A DNA stretch of 64,000 bases from Algoriphagus aestuarii (GCA_017051695.1 JAFIDK010000003.1:41426-105425), one strand, 5' to 3'; positions 42,621-52,646 are shown, counted from the stretch's first letter. Notes: a model not told the origin generated them from the letters alone. Program-made: numbers and translations.

Positions 42621-45600
42621 GTTTGTGCTGAGTTTGTTCGGATAATGGACTTTCGTCTTCATTTTTGATTAATTGACGGCCATCTGCCAGACTAGCGAAA
42701 ATGTAGTAAAGGCCTGGGACAATGATGACCCCGAAAATGGTTCCGAAGAGCATACCACCCATCGCAGATGCACCAATGGTTCTGTTTCCGATGGCTCCGG
42801 CCCCAGTTGCAATAATCAAAGGCACCAAACCAGCGATAAAAGCAAAGGATGTCATCAAAATTGGTCTGAAACGGACTTTCGCGCCTTCAATGGCTGCAGC
42901 CAGAATCGTGGCACCTTCCTGTCTCTTTTGCACTGCAAATTCCACAATCAATACCGCGTTTTTACCCAAGAGACCTACGAGCATGATCAGACCGATCTGG
43001 GCGTAGATGTCATTGTCCAGTCCCATCAATTTCAGCAAGAAGAAGGAACCAAATACCCCGACCGGTAAGGAGAATACTACCGCAAGAGGAATGATGAAGC
43101 TTTCATACTGGGCAGCCAAAACGAAGTAAACGAATACCAATACAATGATGAATACATATAGTGCTTCGTTTCCTCTACTTGCTTCATCATAGGACAGGCC
43201 TTCCCATGCAATGTCATATCCTCTCGGAAGTGTTTCCGCGGCTACTTCCCGGATTGCGGAAATCGCATCTGCCGTAGTAAACCCAGGAGCCGGAAGACCT
43301 CGTATAGAGGCAGAGTTATACATGTTGAATCGGGTTACCTCATTTGGTCCCTGGGTTTTCTTCATCGTCATGAAAGCTGAATAAGGAACCATTTCTCCTT
43401 CTTCATTTTTCACAAAAAGGTTCAATACATCAGACGGCAATCTTCTGAAAGAAGGATCTGACTGAACATAAACTTTGAAGAATCTACCAAAGCGAATGAA
43501 ACCCTGTTCATAAGTACTACCAATCAGGATGTTCAGGTTTTCCATTGCTTTTCCAATGGATACCCCTTTTTGCATGGCCTTATTGTTGTCAATTTCCAAC
43601 TCGTACTGAGGGTAATTCGCAGCAAAGAAGGTGAACAAACCAGTGATCTCTTCACGCTTGTTCAGGTTATCCATAAACTCTTTGTTGATCTTGTCAAATT
43701 CCTGATAATCAGTAGTGGTAGTTTTGTCCAACAATCTCAAAGAGAAACCGCCTGACGAACCGAAACCCGGAATTGCCGGTGGTTCGAAGAATTCTACAAT
43801 GGCACCGAGGCCTTTGGATTCTTCTTCCAGCTCTTCCATGATTTCTTTCACGGTATGCTTTCTTTCACCCCAAGGTTTTAAGTTGATCAAACAAGTGCCG
43901 GCATTGGAGCCACGGCCTTCTGTCATGATTTCATAACCGGCTAATGAAGAAACTGATTCTACGCCATCTATTTCCTCGCATATTTTCTGAAGTTTTTGAG
44001 AAACTTGATTGGTTCTTTCCAGTGTTGCTCCAGGAGGTGTTTGGATGATCGCATAGATCGTTCCTTGGTCTTCACTAGGGATAAATCCAGCGGGAAGTAT
44101 TTCGTTTTCGAAGAAAATTCCCGCTCCAAATAGAAGAAGGATTCCAAAGGTCAACCATCTTCTGCTGACCATTCTTTTCAAAAGGCCGACATATTTCCCG
44201 GTCAGCTTATCAAAGCCTCTGTTGAAGCTATCCAATGATTTGGTCAGGATATTTTGTTTTCTTTCATGTCCATGGTGGTTTTTGAGCAACATAGCACAGA
44301 GTACCGGAGTCAAAGTCAAAGCGATCACAGCGGAGATGACAATGGAGCTTGCCATGGTGATAGAGAACTGACGGTAGAAAGTACCTACCGGTCCAGACAT
44401 GAAGGAAATCGGCAAAAATACCGAAACCATGACTGCAGTAATGGCGATAATCGCACCGGAGATTTCTCCCAATACTCTTTTTACTGCCTGGTATGGTGTC
44501 AGGTGTGGGAAGTCTTCCATTTTGGCGTGAACAGCCTCCACTACCACGATCGCGTCATCGACCACAATACCAATGGCAAGTACCAATGCAAAGAGCGTGA
44601 CCAAATTGATCGAGAGTCCAAAGAACTGGATCACAAAGAATGCTCCGACCAAGGAAACCGGTACCGCCAGAATCGGGATCAAGGTAGACCTCCAGTCTCC
44701 AAGGAAGATAAATACTACCAATGCCACCAGAATAAAGGCATCACGAAGTGTATGCACTACCTGCTCAATAGATGCATCCAGGAATTGGGAAACGTCATAA
44801 CTGATTTGGTAATCTATTCCCGGAGGGAAAGATTCTTTCATCACTTCTAAACGGGCTTTTACTTCCGCGATTACATCACTTGCATTACTGCCATAGTTTT
44901 GCTTTAAGACAATCGCCGCAGAAGGATGACCATCCAGATTGGAATAAATATCGAAAAATTCACTTCCCAGTTCGGTCCTGGCTATATCCTTCAATTTGAT
45001 ACTTTCTCCATCTGGGTTTGCCCGGATGATAATATTGTCATACTCTTCAGAGGTACTGAACCGACCTTTGTAAGTCAGAACGTATTCCAGAGACTGGGCT
45101 TCAATACCGGAGCTTTGCCCAATTCTACCAGGGCGGCCTACAATACTCTGTTCCTGCATGGCCTCCATCACTTCTTCCACTGAGATGTTATAAGCACGCA
45201 TTCTGTCTGGATTAAGCCAAACACGCATCGCATAGGTTCTACTACCTAAAATCTGAGATCTTGCTACCCCTTTGATTCGGTTAATCTCAGGGATCATGTT
45301 TACATTGGCATAATTGTATAGGAATTTTTCATCCATACTTTCGCTCTTCGAGTAGAGGTTGACATACATCAACATACTAGGCTGGATAGGGGTGATAATT
45401 ACACCTTCACGCTGAACAAGTTCAGGTAAAAGTGGCATTACTTGATCCACCCTCGTCTTGACCCGAATGACCGCTTGGTTGGGGTCCGTTCCGGGCTCGA
45501 AGATTACGTTAATTGTTGCTTCACCGGCACTGGTAGCATCGGTGGCCATATACCTCATACCCTGTACCCCATTGATGGAGTTTTCTAGGGTAATCAACGT

Positions 45601-45783
45601 TGATTTTACGAGTACGTCTGCACTCGAGCCTGGATAGGCTATAAATATACTGACCGTAGTAGGCGCGATCTCAGGGAATTGTGAAATAGGCATTTGCTTC
45701 ATTGCAAGTGAGCCCACAAACACAATAATGATCGAAATCACAATCGCTAAAACCGGTCTTTTTATGAATTTGCTAAACATCAA
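42613..45783 (-). CDS. RND multidrug efflux permease (AcrB/MexB, HAE1 family)
   Basis: 1056 aa, the normal HAE1 length, with 12 membrane helices and two large periplasmic loops. It opens F-S-K-F-I-K-R-P-V-L-A. The proton-relay aspartates are in helix 4 (G-I-V-V-D-D-A-I-V-V-V-E). It uses the proton gradient to expel hydrophobic compounds together with the adaptor (22 bp upstream) and the outer-membrane channel (overlapping downstream). Substrate range is not readable. Confidence 0.95.
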   Translation of the reverse strand: MMFSKFIKRPVLAIVISIIIVFVGSLAMKQMPISQFPEIAPTTVSIFIAYPGSSADVLVKSTLITLENSINGVQGMRYMATDATSAGEATINVIFEPGTDPNQAVIRVKTRVDQVMPLLPELVQREGVIITPIQPSMLMYVNLYSKSESMDEKFLYNYANVNMIPEINRIKGVARSQILGSRTYAMRVWLNPDRMRAYNISVEEVMEAMQEQSIVGRPGRIGQSSGIEAQSLEYVLTYKGRFSTSEEYDNIIIRANPDGESIKLKDIARTELGSEFFDIYSNLDGHPSAAIVLKQNYGSNASDVIAEVKARLEVMKESFPPGIDYQISYDVSQFLDASIEQVVHTLRDAFILVALVVFIFLGDWRSTLIPILAVPVSLVGAFFVIQFFGLSINLVTLFALVLAIGIVVDDAIVVVEAVHAKMEDFPHLTPYQAVKRVLGEISGAIIAITAVMVSVFLPISFMSGPVGTFYRQFSITMASSIVISAVIALTLTPVLCAMLLKNHHGHERKQNILTKSLDSFNRGFDKLTGKYVGLLKRMVSRRWLTFGILLLFGAGIFFENEILPAGFIPSEDQGTIYAIIQTPPGATLERTNQVSQKLQKICEEIDGVESVSSLAGYEIMTEGRGSNAGTCLINLKPWGERKHTVKEIMEELEEESKGLGAIVEFFEPPAIPGFGSSGGFSLRLLDKTTTTDYQEFDKINKEFMDNLNKREEITGLFTFFAANYPQYELEIDNNKAMQKGVSIGKAMENLNILIGSTYEQGFIRFGRFFKVYVQSDPSFRRLPSDVLNLFVKNEEGEMVPYSAFMTMKKTQGPNEVTRFNMYNSASIRGLPAPGFTTADAISAIREVAAETLPRGYDIAWEGLSYDEASRGNEALYVFIIVLVFVYFVLAAQYESFIIPLAVVFSLPVGVFGSFFLLKLMGLDNDIYAQIGLIMLVGLLGKNAVLIVEFAVQKRQEGATILAAAIEGAKVRFRPILMTSFAFIAGLVPLIIATGAGAIGNRTIGASAMGGMLFGTIFGVIIVPGLYYIFASLADGRQLIKNEDESPLSEQTQHKHA

Positions 45784-45804
45784 TTCAGTGTTTTAGGATT
45801 TGAA

Positions 45805-46893
45805 TTATTCGGCATATAAGTCCAGATTAGAAATCACATCACTTGGCTTCAAGAAATCATATTTGATCTCCTCATTTTCTTTCACAAGTCGAAGTCCTTC
45901 TAAAAGGATTTTATCAGTCGGTTCAAGTCCTTTTACCACCGCATAAATGTGTGGCAATTCGGCAGCTATTGTAATTTCTCTTGAATGAACAACATTGTCT
46001 TCATCGATGACGAATACATATTTTTTGTCCAAAACTTCAAATGTTGATTTCTGAGGAATCAAAAGGGTGTTTGTCAGTGGGATGGTCATTTGGATATTTC
46101 CAGTTTCACCATGTCTCAATAGCCCATTTGGGTTAGGGAAAGTTGCTCTAAAAGCAATGTTACCTGTCTCGTTGTTAAAGTCAGCTTCTATGGTTTCTAC
46201 CACGCCTGGGAATTCAAATGGCTTATGATTGGCCATTTCAAAAACCACATTTACTTTTTCATCTGATTTCACCTGAGCTTTATAATCCAAATACTCCGCT
46301 TCTGGCACGTTGTAGTAAATCCACATTTTGCTATTGTCAGAAAGGTTTGTCAGAAGTTCGCCTTCTTCTAAAAGACTTCCCTCTCTCACTAAGAATCTAT
46401 CAATAATCCCGTCAAAAGGGGCTCTGATTTCAGTGAATTGAAGGTGGGCTTTTGCCAGAGAAAGTTCTGCGTTTGCCTTGTTTACTTTGGCTTTTGCCAT
46501 TGCTAGCTCGTTAGGAGCTACGATGTTTCTGTCGGCCAGAGATTTTGTGTTTTCGAATTCGATCCGTGCAAAATCAGCTTCAGCTTCCGCACTTTCCAAC
46601 TCTGCCTGATAAATGTTGGGCATGATTTTGAAAAGTAAGGTGCCTTTTTTCACGAATTGACCCTCATCGACATAGATCTTTTGAAGGTAGCCTCTTTCTA
46701 AGGCTCTGAGTTCAATGTGTTGAATAGAATGTACCTGTGATACATATTCTTTGGTAATCAAAGTGTCCATTTGTAATGGACTGGTGACCTGAAAGGTCGT
46801 TTCAGCTTCATGGTGCTCCTCGTTATGTGAATTACAGCCTGTCTGGAATAGGACTGCACACAAACCTGCGAGCATGAGAATTCTCGGTTTCAT
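45805..46893 (-). CDS. RND efflux periplasmic adaptor (membrane fusion) lipoprotein
   Basis: 362 aa. A lipoprotein signal (F-Q-T-G-C) is followed by a short His/Glu-rich stretch (N-S-H-N-E-E-H-H-E), a biotinyl-lipoyl-like strand pair (Y-L-Q-K-I-Y-V-D-E-G-Q-F-V-K-K-G), a helical hairpin (about 85-135), beta-barrel and membrane-proximal domains. This is the AcrA/MexA order. It is the first gene of the efflux operon. Confidence 0.93.
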   Translation of the reverse strand: MKPRILMLAGLCAVLFQTGCNSHNEEHHEAETTFQVTSPLQMDTLITKEYVSQVHSIQHIELRALERGYLQKIYVDEGQFVKKGTLLFKIMPNIYQAELESAEAEADFARIEFENTKSLADRNIVAPNELAMAKAKVNKANAELSLAKAHLQFTEIRAPFDGIIDRFLVREGSLLEEGELLTNLSDNSKMWIYYNVPEAEYLDYKAQVKSDEKVNVVFEMANHKPFEFPGVVETIEADFNNETGNIAFRATFPNPNGLLRHGETGNIQMTIPLTNTLLIPQKSTFEVLDKKYVFVIDEDNVVHSREITIAAELPHIYAVVKGLEPTDKILLEGLRLVKENEEIKYDFLKPSDVISNLDLYAE

Positions 46894-47048
46894 AAATTTT
46901 GTTTTTAAACTGGATTTGTTCTTGGTAGGGTCTGTGTATCAAATAAATACACAGGATCTGGATTGCAGGCACACATTTGAATTGGTGCTTAACAAACTCA
47001 GAAATAGAAAGGGATTGAGGAAAAGAAATTACCTCAAAAGAAAAAGTA

Positions 47049-47462
47049 TCATATCGTAAACACCTGGATCATCAGATGTTTCCTATGGGATGATTTATGG
47101 AAAAAGTGCTTACTGAAGTGTAAGCTCTTTTGAACAAACAGAAATAAAAACGCAAGAATTTGAGTGCAAAAAATAGCAGTGAAATAAAGGCTGCTTTCTA
47201 CAAACTTTTTAAATGAAACCAGGATGTCATCCTTTTCCTCAATGTCAGTTGCATCTACTTTGACTCTGCCCGTAGCATGGTCATGTAAGACATGTAGGTG
47301 TTCTGAAATATTTGAACTGAGCTCAGGATTTTGATGACTCAATAAGGAATTGGACGGGGTATAATGTGGTCCTTCCTCAATTGAATGAGAATATAGTTGA
47401 CTGTAACCGCTAGAGAGCAGAATACACAGTGAAAGTACAATTCTTGTAATCAACTTTATCAT
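47049..47462 (-). CDS. Small His-containing membrane protein upstream of the efflux operon
   Basis: 137 aa, not recognised. A signal peptide (about 1-25) is followed by an extracytoplasmic segment with a histidine cluster (H-L-H-V-L-H-D-H, about residues 55-62), one membrane helix (about 90-112) and a short basic, histidine-rich tail. It is oriented with the efflux operon, 155 bp upstream of the adaptor gene, whose own N terminus is also His-rich. It could be a metal- or stress-responsive accessory protein; that is a guess from composition and position. Confidence 0.5.
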   Translation of the reverse strand: MIKLITRIVLSLCILLSSGYSQLYSHSIEEGPHYTPSNSLLSHQNPELSSNISEHLHVLHDHATGRVKVDATDIEEKDDILVSFKKFVESSLYFTAIFCTQILAFLFLFVQKSLHFSKHFFHKSSHRKHLMIQVFTI

Positions 47463-47967
47463 CAGGGTGCGAAATAAAATAAAGTTTCACTCACAGGCAA
47501 GAAAACTTCAGTTAATTCCTGTTAATGACTTTCCTTCGGTATTAAAACCTCTATCTCTTAAAGATCAATGGCTTAAAAAGAACCAACTAATCTTAATCAA
47601 TAGGATAAGGGACTAAGTTCCGCCGTTAACAAATATTCACAATATTGATCTTTTTATTACATTATTTAAAGAGAATTGAAGATTTTATTTTGGTTTTCTT
47701 AATTCCACGTCAAATCAATTCTGTTTTTAAAAGACTAATTCATGAAGAAATCGAATTTTATGGCATTCCCAAAAAATTTCTTGATTTGGAAATTTCAAGA
47801 ATTTCAAGTTTACAACTGTAGGTCAATCAAATGACAAGGGTATTTAAGATAGGATAAAAGTATGTAATTGTTAGGTGTTGAATTTACTAAAGACAAAGTA
47901 TTGCGTTTTTTAATCTGTGAAAGAATAAAATGGATTGTTATATTGTTTTTCTCAAACCCGAAATACC
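47463..47967. other. Intergenic region without a recognisable gene
   Basis: About 500 bp, AT-rich, between divergent genes. The longest open frame from an ATG is about 31 codons (near 47743) and has no supporting features. No clear TAnnTTTG promoter, terminator or repeat was recognised, so it may contain the promoters of both neighbours or decayed coding DNA. Confidence 0.4.
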
Positions 47968-49230
47968 ATGAAAAATAAGTCCTTCCTTCTTGTTTGCCTA
48001 ATAGTAATTCTTGTGTCTCCTATGTGTCTGGCTCAAAACTCTTATACTCTCATTGTGGAAGGCTTTGACTGGGGACCTGGTGTAAACAAAGTAGTGCTTT
48101 CTAAGGCAAATGCTGATTTAAGTACCAACCCTTCGGCGTATCAGGTTTTTGCCACTAGAAGTTCTGATTTGTCAGAAACTCCGATTAATCCATCAAATGG
48201 GGAGAGAACAGTGCTGTCTGCCTATCCATCGGATGCGAAAGGAAACAGAAGTGAAAATGGACAGTTTGTTACGCTTAATCTTGCTGTGGCTCCCAACCTG
48301 CCTCTGGGCTCACCTTTTCAATACATGCGTTCCTATGGCAATGTCTGGGTGGATTACAAGTTATCAATCACGAATACTGAAAACCTGGAAGTGTGGAATA
48401 CTGAAAATGATCGAGTGATGCCTCTAGTAGATGAATATGATCTGGATGGTAAATTTTCTCAGGATAATGTGACACTAACCTATGCTTCTTTTACTCCAAA
48501 AACAGATCATGAAAAAGTGCCTTTGATCATTTGGTTGCATGGTGGAGGAGAAGGCGGAACGGATACTACCATCCCACTTTTAGGAAATAGAGCTGCCAAT
48601 TATGCCTCGCCAGAAATTCAGGATTATTTTGGAGGCGCCTTTGTGATAGCACCTCAAACTCCTACACGCTGGATGGATAGTGGAAATGGATCTACCAGTG
48701 GCCAAGTAGATGATATTTATTTTAAAGCTTTGAAAGGCTTATTTGATGACTTTGTAGCAAAGCATCCAAATGTGGACACAAACAGAATATATGTCGGTGG
48801 TTGCAGCAATGGAGGCTATATGAGTTTGAAGCTGATTTTGGAATACCCTGATTATTTTGCCGGAGGCTATATCAGTGCATTAGCTTACGGAGGAGCCTAT
48901 TTTTCGGAGGAGCAAGCTAAAAGCATTAGAAACGTTCCGATATGGTTTGTTCATTCCAAGGATGATTCCACTACTGTTGCTGACAAGACTGTTTTGCCTG
49001 TTTATAATAAATTGATCAGTGCAGGAGCAAAAGATGTGCACCTGACTTTCTATGATCACGTGGTAGATATCACAGGTTTATTGGGTGGAGAAGATTATTA
49101 CTATCCTGGACACTGGTCATGGATCTATTCTCATGCGAATTTGAGCCAGAATGATTTTGATAGGAAGCCTGTAAAAGTAAATGGTGTTCCTGTGACGATT
49201 ATGCAGTGGTTGTCTTTACAGAAAAAGTAA
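47968..49230 (+). CDS. Secreted alpha/beta hydrolase (esterase or prolyl-oligopeptidase-like)
   Basis: 420 aa from ATG 47968, which starts a clean signal peptide (cleaved after C-L-A-Q); an in-frame ATG at 47935 adds 11 unlikely residues. An N-terminal Ig-like domain (about 22-150) is followed by an alpha/beta hydrolase domain. The oxyanion loop is W-L-H-G-G-G-E-G-G, nucleophile Ser in G-G-C-S-N-G-G, the probable acid Asp in H-S-K-D-D, and the His in G-H-W-S-W. The layout resembles PHB-depolymerase-like carbohydrate esterases of Bacteroidota. The substrate is unknown. Confidence 0.82.
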   Translation: MKNKSFLLVCLIVILVSPMCLAQNSYTLIVEGFDWGPGVNKVVLSKANADLSTNPSAYQVFATRSSDLSETPINPSNGERTVLSAYPSDAKGNRSENGQFVTLNLAVAPNLPLGSPFQYMRSYGNVWVDYKLSITNTENLEVWNTENDRVMPLVDEYDLDGKFSQDNVTLTYASFTPKTDHEKVPLIIWLHGGGEGGTDTTIPLLGNRAANYASPEIQDYFGGAFVIAPQTPTRWMDSGNGSTSGQVDDIYFKALKGLFDDFVAKHPNVDTNRIYVGGCSNGGYMSLKLILEYPDYFAGGYISALAYGGAYFSEEQAKSIRNVPIWFVHSKDDSTTVADKTVLPVYNKLISAGAKDVHLTFYDHVVDITGLLGGEDYYYPGHWSWIYSHANLSQNDFDRKPVKVNGVPVTIMQWLSLQKK

Positions 49231-49310
49231 AGTCTAAGAAAAACAAGTTCTGAGAAAAGGTTTGCAAATGATTGCATTCCGTGAATTACCTCTCAAAAAA
49301 AATCCAAAAA

Positions 49311-49340
49311 AAATCCTCTGATAATTTTACCAGAGGATTT
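49311..49340 (-). terminator. Terminator of ssrA
   Basis: AAATCCTCTG/CAGAGGATTT stem followed on the minus strand by a long T-rich run. It begins 1 nt past the tmRNA 3' end. Confidence 0.85.
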
Positions 49341-49341
49341 G

Positions 49342-49740
49342 TGGAGCTGGCGAGATTCGAACTCGCGTCCAGATAAGGAAACAACGTACCGTCTACATGC
49401 TTAGTCACCTGTTGGGTTTTCGATCTGAATATGCTGGATGACACACCTAGTTCAGACTTAGCTATTGATCTTAGACCTGCTTAATAGCATCACAAGCCGC
49501 AACCCGATCTTGTCGACACCTCGGATCCGTCCGGATCAGATAACGGACGGTGAGATGTGGCTGGGGAATTACTCTCGTAACTCAACCCTTTAAGCGATCT
49601 ATCCTATTAAGGTTAGATTAGGCAGCCATGGCGTAAGAAGTTTCGCCAATTATAGTTCGTATGAATCTTTCAAGGCCGTACATACTCCAGCCTGCATGCG
49701 AGCCCGATCTTTACACTTACTGTCAATACCGGTCAGCCCC
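49342..49740 (-). ncRNA. ssrA: tmRNA (transfer-messenger RNA)
   Basis: About 399 nt. The 5' end GGGGCTGACCGG and the 3' end CCAGCTCCA form the tRNA-Ala-like acceptor, with a T arm GCGAGTTCGAATCTCGC near the 3' end. The tag frame lies at 49618-49647 and encodes G-E-T-S-Y-A-M-A-A before TAA. With the alanine from charging, the proteolysis tag is AGETSYAMAA. No CCA is encoded. tmRNA rescues stalled ribosomes together with SmpB and tags the nascent chain for proteases. Confidence 0.97.
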
Positions 49741-49756
49741 ATTTGAAACAGGAAGA

Positions 49757-49764
49757 CAAAAGTA
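49757..49764 (-). promoter_or_regulatory. Predicted -7 box (TACTTTTG) of ssrA
   Basis: A minus-strand TACTTTTG matching TAnnTTTG ends 17 bp upstream of the tmRNA 5' end, so transcription would begin near 49750. No clear -33 box. Confidence 0.5.
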
Positions 49765-49920
49765 ATGGATTTTTGGTTCCATGGGCTATTTGTTTTTTGA
49801 TAATCCTATTTCCTCGGAGTCTATTTAAATTTCTTGGATTGGTTATCAATATTTTATCAGTTTTTATGACAGTTTGAGCCAATTTGGGCTTCCTGAATAT
49901 GGAGTTTTTTATATCTTGCG

Positions 49921-51638
49921 GTGATGGAAAACTTCGTCGTTTCGGCAAGAAAATACAGACCGGCAGATTTTAAAAGCGTAGTAGGGCAGCAGCACATCAC
50001 TACCACGCTTCAAAATGCCATTAAAAACAATCACTTAGCTCAGGCTTTCCTTTTTTGTGGACCTCGTGGCGTAGGTAAGACTACCTGTGCCCGGATTTTG
50101 GCAAAAACCATCAACTGCGAAAACAGACAGGCTGATCAGGAAGCTTGTGGCGTATGTGAATCCTGTGTTTCTTTCAAAAACAACAGTTCCTTCAATATCT
50201 ATGAGCTCGATGCTGCATCCAATAACTCTGTAGATGACATCCGTAATCTGGTAGATCAGGTTCGATATGCTCCCCAAAAAGGTCAATACAAAGTATATAT
50301 CATTGATGAGGTGCACATGCTTTCCAATCAGGCCTTCAATGCATTTTTGAAGACCCTGGAAGAGCCACCAAAATATGCCATTTTTATCCTGGCCACGACA
50401 GAAAAGCATAAAATCATCCCTACCATTCTTTCCCGATGTCAGATTTTTGATTTCAACAGAATTCAGATCAAACATATTTCGGAGCACCTGAAATACATCG
50501 CAGAAAAAGAACAGGTAGACTACGAAGAAGAGGCGCTACGATTGATTGCCACCAAGGCAGATGGGGCTTTGAGAGATGCCTTGTCCATTTTCGATTTGAT
50601 CGTGACCTATTCTGCTGGGAAGAAAGTCACCTACCATGAGACCATTGATAATCTTCATATTCTGGATTATGACTACTATTTCAAAGTAGTAGATAGTTTG
50701 CTTGAAGAGAATATTTCCAAAGTACTTTTGATTTTTGATGAAATTTTAAAGAAGGGTTTCGATGGACATAATTTCATCGTTGGGCTTTGTGAGCATTTCA
50801 GAGATCTTTTAGTGGCTAAAGATCAAGCCACTGTAGAGTTGATTCAGGTATCTGAAAACGCCAAAGAGCGATACCTTCAGCAGACAGAAGCTGCTTCTGT
50901 TTCATTTTTGCTCTCTGCATTGAATATCGCCAACCAATGTGATATCAATTACAAGACTTCAAAAAATCAACGATTGCATGTGGAGTTGGCATTGATGAAA
51001 ATTGCCAAATTGCCTCAGGCGTTTAAACTGGCAACTTTGATCTCTGAGGAGTCAAAAAAAAAAGCCTGAGTAAACCTTCTTCACAAGAAGTTTCAAAGCC
51101 TATCACAGAGTCTACAGCCCCGGTAAAAAGCATTCCTGTGCAAAAGACCATGGCTATTCCGACCAGTTTGTCGCACACCAAGAAAATCCTTGCCGAAAAG
51201 GCAAAGATGGAGGAGGCCAAAATCGAACAGAAAAAAGCGGAAGTAAAAACCGATGAGCCTGTCAATTCCTTGCAGTTGACCCAGGAAAAGCTCGAGGAGG
51301 TAATGCCAAGTGTGATCGATCATTACAAAAACCAGAATAAAGTTTTGGAATTGGCGATTTTAAACCAGCCTTCAAAAATGGAAGGACATCAAATCTGTTT
51401 TGAAGTAATGGGCCATGTGCAGGAAGAAATCGCCCAGAAGATGAAACCCGAGCTGCTCTCTCTGATCAGAGATCTAACAGGAGTGGGAAAACTGGCTATT
51501 AAACTTGTGGTAAAAGAGGAGTTGGAATCCACTACAAACAAACTCTACACGAGTTCAGATAAATTCAGATTTCTTAAGGAAAAGCATCCGGCACTCTTGG
51601 AGTTTCAACGGAAATTTGGTCTTGAAACAGATTTCTAA
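49921..51638 (+). CDS. dnaX: DNA polymerase III subunit gamma/tau, two frames joined at an A10 slip site
   Basis: Frame 1 (49921-51069, 382 aa) contains the AAA+ clamp-loader module: Walker A G-P-R-G-V-G-K-T-T (46-54), a four-cysteine zinc site (C-E-N-R ... C-G-V-C-E-S-C), Walker B and the S-R-C sensor. It ends K-K-K-A and TGA immediately after ten A residues (51054-51063). A -1 shift there opens a second frame with no stop from 51063 to 51638, encoding a lysine/glutamate-rich linker and a tau-like C-terminal domain; the joined product is about 572 aa. Programmed slippage or ribosomal frameshifting giving both gamma and tau is likely. A one-base assembly error in the run is the alternative. 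The 3' end overlaps the convergent DUF3078 gene by 4 bp. Confidence 0.88.
51054..51093 (+). other. Candidate dnaX slippery site with downstream stem-loop
   Basis: Ten A (51054-51063) read TCA-AAA-AAA-AAA-GCC-TGA in frame 1, with overlapping A-AAA-AAA heptamers. A CTTCTT-CAC-AAGAAG hairpin (51076-51090), extended by AAA/TTT after one mismatch, starts about 10-12 nt downstream. The frame-1 stop lies 3 nt after the run. Confidence 0.65.
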
Positions 51639-52627
51639 AAATCCAGTGAAATCCCAAAGTTGACTAGATTTTGGAGTTGGACGGCCTGTTTAGAAGTACC
51701 GTCATCTTGCTTGATAAGTACCTCCTCGTCATAAATTAGCCTAGTTTCCATTCTGGTTGAAATGTACTTGTTTACTTTCATCCGGATAGTGGAATTGAAG
51801 TTCACCACCATGTTTCCAAACCTCTCGTAATTGGAAAATAGGTTCAAGTCGGCTTTCCAGGTAATGTTTTCCATCAATTTGATGTCCACGACCGAAGTCG
51901 CAAGGGACATACCAGCTTCAGCTCGGACATTTTCTCCAGGCACCACGCCAAAGGCACCAACTTGGCTCAGAGAATCATTCATAACAATCGTAAATCGGCC
52001 CGTAAAAGGAGATAGAATCACAGATAATTTACTTTTATCATCATAGGTTTTTCTATAATTCAAACCAGTGGAGGATTGAACATATCCTGGAGATAGCAAA
52101 TCCGAAATTTTAGTCCGTACATCATTTTCACTTCCCGCAGGTCTGGAGTATTTATAACCTGCCAGGAGTTGAGTTCTTGCGTCCAACTGGGTGGATAGGT
52201 AGAATTTTTCCGAAAGTTCCCGACCGTAATTGCTGACAAATATAAAGTTGTCATTGCTTTTTCTGGTTTGAAAGTCACGATCTCCTTGCCTGGTCATACC
52301 CAGATTTATCGTCAGCTGCGTGTCCCAGACTTTCTTTTCTTTTTTATAATTGGCAAATACCGAAACACCCGAGTTCAGGGCAAATGAACTGGATCCGCCA
52401 GCAGCCCAGTTGCTTAAAGTGACTTGTTGGATGTTAAGGTTATAATTGCCTCCAGTTTCCCAAAAAATCTCCTTTTTTGGCTCCTCGATCAACAGGGAAT
52501 CACCAAGCATGAGCAAGGTGTCTCCATTAATCAACACTGTGTCAGGGATGACCATCCGGTCTTGTGCAAAAGCCTGCTGACCTAAACCGATAAATAGAAA
52601 TCCTATAATTAGGAGGTAATTACGCAT
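51635..52627 (-). CDS. DUF3078 outer-membrane beta-barrel protein
   Basis: 330 aa. A signal peptide (1-21, Q-A-F-A-Q) and a short linker rich in D-T-V/L repeats precede the DUF3078 opening W-E-T-G-G-N-Y-N-L-N-I-Q-Q-V-T-L-S-N-W-A-A-G-G. Amphipathic strands then run to a C-terminal phenylalanine (S-L-D-F). It is probably an outer-membrane protein of unknown function. The stop overlaps that of dnaX (convergent), and it lies 19 bp downstream of the transglycosylase gene in the same orientation. Confidence 0.88.
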   Translation of the reverse strand: MRNYLLIIGFLFIGLGQQAFAQDRMVIPDTVLINGDTLLMLGDSLLIEEPKKEIFWETGGNYNLNIQQVTLSNWAAGGSSSFALNSGVSVFANYKKEKKVWDTQLTINLGMTRQGDRDFQTRKSNDNFIFVSNYGRELSEKFYLSTQLDARTQLLAGYKYSRPAGSENDVRTKISDLLSPGYVQSSTGLNYRKTYDDKSKLSVILSPFTGRFTIVMNDSLSQVGAFGVVPGENVRAEAGMSLATSVVDIKLMENITWKADLNLFSNYERFGNMVVNFNSTIRMKVNKYISTRMETRLIYDEEVLIKQDDGTSKQAVQLQNLVNFGISLDF

Positions 52628-52646
52628 TAAAAAAAGAGTAATAGGA

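Noticed and set aside
44254-44850. Open frame of 198 codons antisense to the RND permease
   Set aside because: It lies wholly inside a strongly conserved gene, and its low-complexity His/Gln/Asp-rich translation is what the reverse of membrane-protein codons gives.
46874-47059. 61-codon plus-strand frame between the adaptor and the His-rich protein
   Set aside because: It starts antisense inside the adaptor signal peptide and has no recognisable domain. The interval more likely holds a promoter.
51138-51638. A separate 166-aa gene downstream of dnaX
   Set aside because: The frame is open back to the A10 run without a stop and the product reads as the tau C-terminal part, so it is treated as the shifted end of dnaX.
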